This document shows, piece by piece, positions 5,695 through 6,983 of a stretch of DNA of 6,983 bases. The translations under genes and the position numbers were made by a program. The first letter of the stretch is position 1. Each line of letters opens with the position of its first letter. The notes under the pieces were generated by a model. That model worked only from the letters and a program-made list of their open reading frames with translations, was not told the origin of the DNA and made no database searches. Source of the DNA: Pseudomonadota bacterium (GTDB taxonomy: Bacteria; Pseudomonadota; Gammaproteobacteria; Burkholderiales; Sulfuricellaceae); contig JAJXTJ010000062.1 in the NCBI GenBank assembly GCA_021783895.1, forward strand, positions 1-6,983. Direction: 5' to 3'.

Positions 5695-6531
5695 ATGTGG
5701 CTGTCATTGGTTTTGCTGCTGGTCTTGCTTGGCGGAGTTGCCGGCTTCTGGTGGCTGCGGTCTCGCCGGCAACAGCAGCAGAAACACAAGCAGCAGAATG
5801 AGGCTTTGCTGAATCGCAAGCTGGTTGCGGTGACTCAAAGCGCCCGTCAGACGGGTGACAATATCGCTCACGATTTAAGAACGCCGCTGACGCGCTTGCG
5901 CGCCGATGTCGAGGCGGCATTGCGGCATGACGATGGCGAGATGCACCGCGCCGCGCTTGAAAGAGTGCTCGACGAAATCCAGAACATGCAGAACATTGTC
6001 AATGCGCTGCTCACGCTCGGCCAAGCCGATGCTGGTGTCATGCTGGTGAAAAAAAAGGCGGTGGATCTGTCCGGGTTGCTGGAAGAATTGCTGGAACTTT
6101 ACCTGCCTTCGGCAGAAGACCGCCGACTTGCACTGCAAGGCCGGATTGCTCCCAATCTCACCATCGAAGCCGACCGCCAGTTGCTGGCGCGGATATTCAG
6201 CAACCTGCTCGACAACGAGCTCAAGTACGTGCCGACCGGAGGAACGATTCTGCTGACCGCCCGAGCACGAGGTGCGCAGGTGGAAATTCGGGTGGAGGAT
6301 GACGGTCCGGGTATTCCGGTGGAAATGCGCGATAAAATTTTCGAGCGTTTCGCCCGGCTGGATCCGAGTCGAAGCTTGTCAAGCGGAGCCGGTTTGGGGC
6401 TTTCGCTGGTCAAGGCTTTCGCGCAACTGCTTCAGGGCGAAATTCGCGTGGCGGAAAGCCGTCTGGGTGGGGCGGCATTTATCCTGACGCTGCCAGCATC
6501 GGCTGCAGAAGTTTCCAAACCCTTTCCATGA
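5695..6531 (+). CDS. Sensor histidine kinase, short form without sensor domain
   Basis: The 278-residue protein starts with one hydrophobic membrane segment (about 3-21). A basic, Gln-rich probable coiled coil (23-50) leads into the H box DNIAHDLRTPLTRL with phospho-acceptor His59. The catalytic domain has the N box NLLDNELKY (170-178), G1 EDDGPGIP (201-208), F box IFERFARLDP (215-224) and G2 GAGLGLSLVKA (231-241), so all ATP-binding elements are present. Related two-component kinases usually have two membrane helices around a periplasmic domain, plus a HAMP linker. All that is missing here, and the upstream sequence is the regulator gene, so the gene was not merely called short. The ATG follows the regulator stop after 5 nt without a strong Shine-Dalgarno, suggesting translational coupling. 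The last 53 bp overlap the convergent esterase gene. Confidence 0.93.
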   Translation: MWLSLVLLLVLLGGVAGFWWLRSRRQQQQKHKQQNEALLNRKLVAVTQSARQTGDNIAHDLRTPLTRLRADVEAALRHDDGEMHRAALERVLDEIQNMQNIVNALLTLGQADAGVMLVKKKAVDLSGLLEELLELYLPSAEDRRLALQGRIAPNLTIEADRQLLARIFSNLLDNELKYVPTGGTILLTARARGAQVEIRVEDDGPGIPVEMRDKIFERFARLDPSRSLSSGAGLGLSLVKAFAQLLQGEIRVAESRLGGAAFILTLPASAAEVSKPFP

Positions 6532-6983
6532 TCAGCGGCTGCGCGGCGGTAGTGGGATGCAGGCCATCGGCCTGGAATAATTCCGGGTTACCGGCAAATC
6601 CTTCAAGCAGGAAGGGTAGAAATGAAATTTTATGACGCTGCGCCGCCTGTTGGTAGATCGCCTGGAACTTGGCGGTGTAGGTATTGCCATAATTGGGAGG
6701 AAGCCGCATCCCGATCAGCAATACGTGGGCTTTGCGGTTGCGGCAGGCCGTAATGATGGCGTTGAGGTTGGCTGCGGCGGCATCGAGCGGCAGCCCTCGC
6801 AGCCCGTCGTTCGCTCCCAGTTCCAGGATCACCACCGCCGGACGGTGCTCGGCCAAAACCTGTTCGATTCGGTAACGGCCGCCGCTCGTGGTTTCGCCGC
6901 TGATGCTGGCGTTGATGACCCGGTAGCCGGGCTTTTCCCGGTGAACCCTCTGCGCCAGGAGAGATACCCAGCCCCTGTCGAGA
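6479..6983 (-). CDS. tesA: SGNH/GDSL esterase, TesA-like (5' end cut by window)
   Basis: The frame stays open from the window edge and gives 167 residues to the TAA at 6481-6479. It matches the secreted TesA/arylesterase (acyl-CoA thioesterase I, lysophospholipase L1) family. Visible blocks are NASISGETTSGG (24-35 of the visible part), with the block II glycine, LELGANDGLRG (53-63) with the block III GxND motif, and DGLHP (139-143) with the catalytic Asp and His of the triad. The GDSL nucleophile and the signal peptide would lie beyond 6983. E. coli TesA is periplasmic and cleaves acyl thioesters and esters. An internal TTG at 6856 is not the real start, because family sequence continues upstream of it. 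Confidence 0.9.
   Translation of the reverse strand, partial: LDRGWVSLLAQRVHREKPGYRVINASISGETTSGGRYRIEQVLAEHRPAVVILELGANDGLRGLPLDAAAANLNAIITACRNRKAHVLLIGMRLPPNYGNTYTAKFQAIYQQAAQRHKISFLPFLLEGFAGNPELFQADGLHPTTAAQPLIMERVWKLLQPMLAASG

Noticed and set aside
4979..5920. 313-codon minus-strand frame across the regulator and kinase
   Set aside because: It is the antisense shadow of two clearly identified genes, rich in Gln, His and Ala with no domain pattern.

Overview
The window looks like chromosomal DNA of a moderately GC-rich proteobacterium, most likely a betaproteobacterium. The reasons are the protein styles (ThpR, MnmH, SelD, an OmpR-type two-component pair, TesA), dense bidirectional coding, and two dispersed palindromic repeats of kinds common in environmental proteobacteria. 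The genus cannot be fixed from this sequence.

Left end (1-462): no intact gene. The minus strand carries a decayed open stretch that resembles the acidic N-terminal half of a BrnA-like antitoxin, running into three 9-nt CACGAAA-type repeats. Next comes thpR on the plus strand (463-1011), an RNA 2',3'-cyclic phosphodiesterase / 2'-5' RNA ligase-like protein.

Middle-left (1012-2183): an apparent inserted block. It holds a GC-rich hairpin, a 56-bp dispersed palindrome, a long leader with two promoter candidates (sigma70-like and sigma54-like), a small OmpA-like beta-barrel gene (1367-2005) and a strong bidirectional terminator. Right after it lies a broken second copy of the last part of thpR (about 2100-2183). 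The block is therefore bracketed by two thpR tails, which suggests insertion or rearrangement.

Middle (2180-4879): on the minus strand, a small 'host attachment'/baeRF-like protein lies downstream of mnmH (tRNA 2-selenouridine synthase). selD (selenophosphate synthase, cysteine form) is divergent from mnmH with only 38 bp between the ATG codons. SelD makes the selenophosphate that MnmH uses to convert 2-thiouridine to 2-selenouridine at the tRNA wobble base, so this is a compact selenium-tRNA locus. No other selenium gene is in view.

Right (4893-6983): a VIPAKAGIQ-type palindrome separates selD from an OmpR-family response regulator and a histidine kinase 5 nt downstream. The kinase is short: one membrane segment, then the kinase core, with no recognisable sensor or HAMP domain. 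Its 3' end overlaps by 53 bp the convergent 3' end of a tesA-like SGNH esterase, which runs off the window edge.

I do not see a clearly new biological system. The most unusual items are the duplicated thpR tail around the porin-like cassette, the face-to-face promoter candidates between mnmH and selD, the sensorless kinase, and the antitoxin relic.
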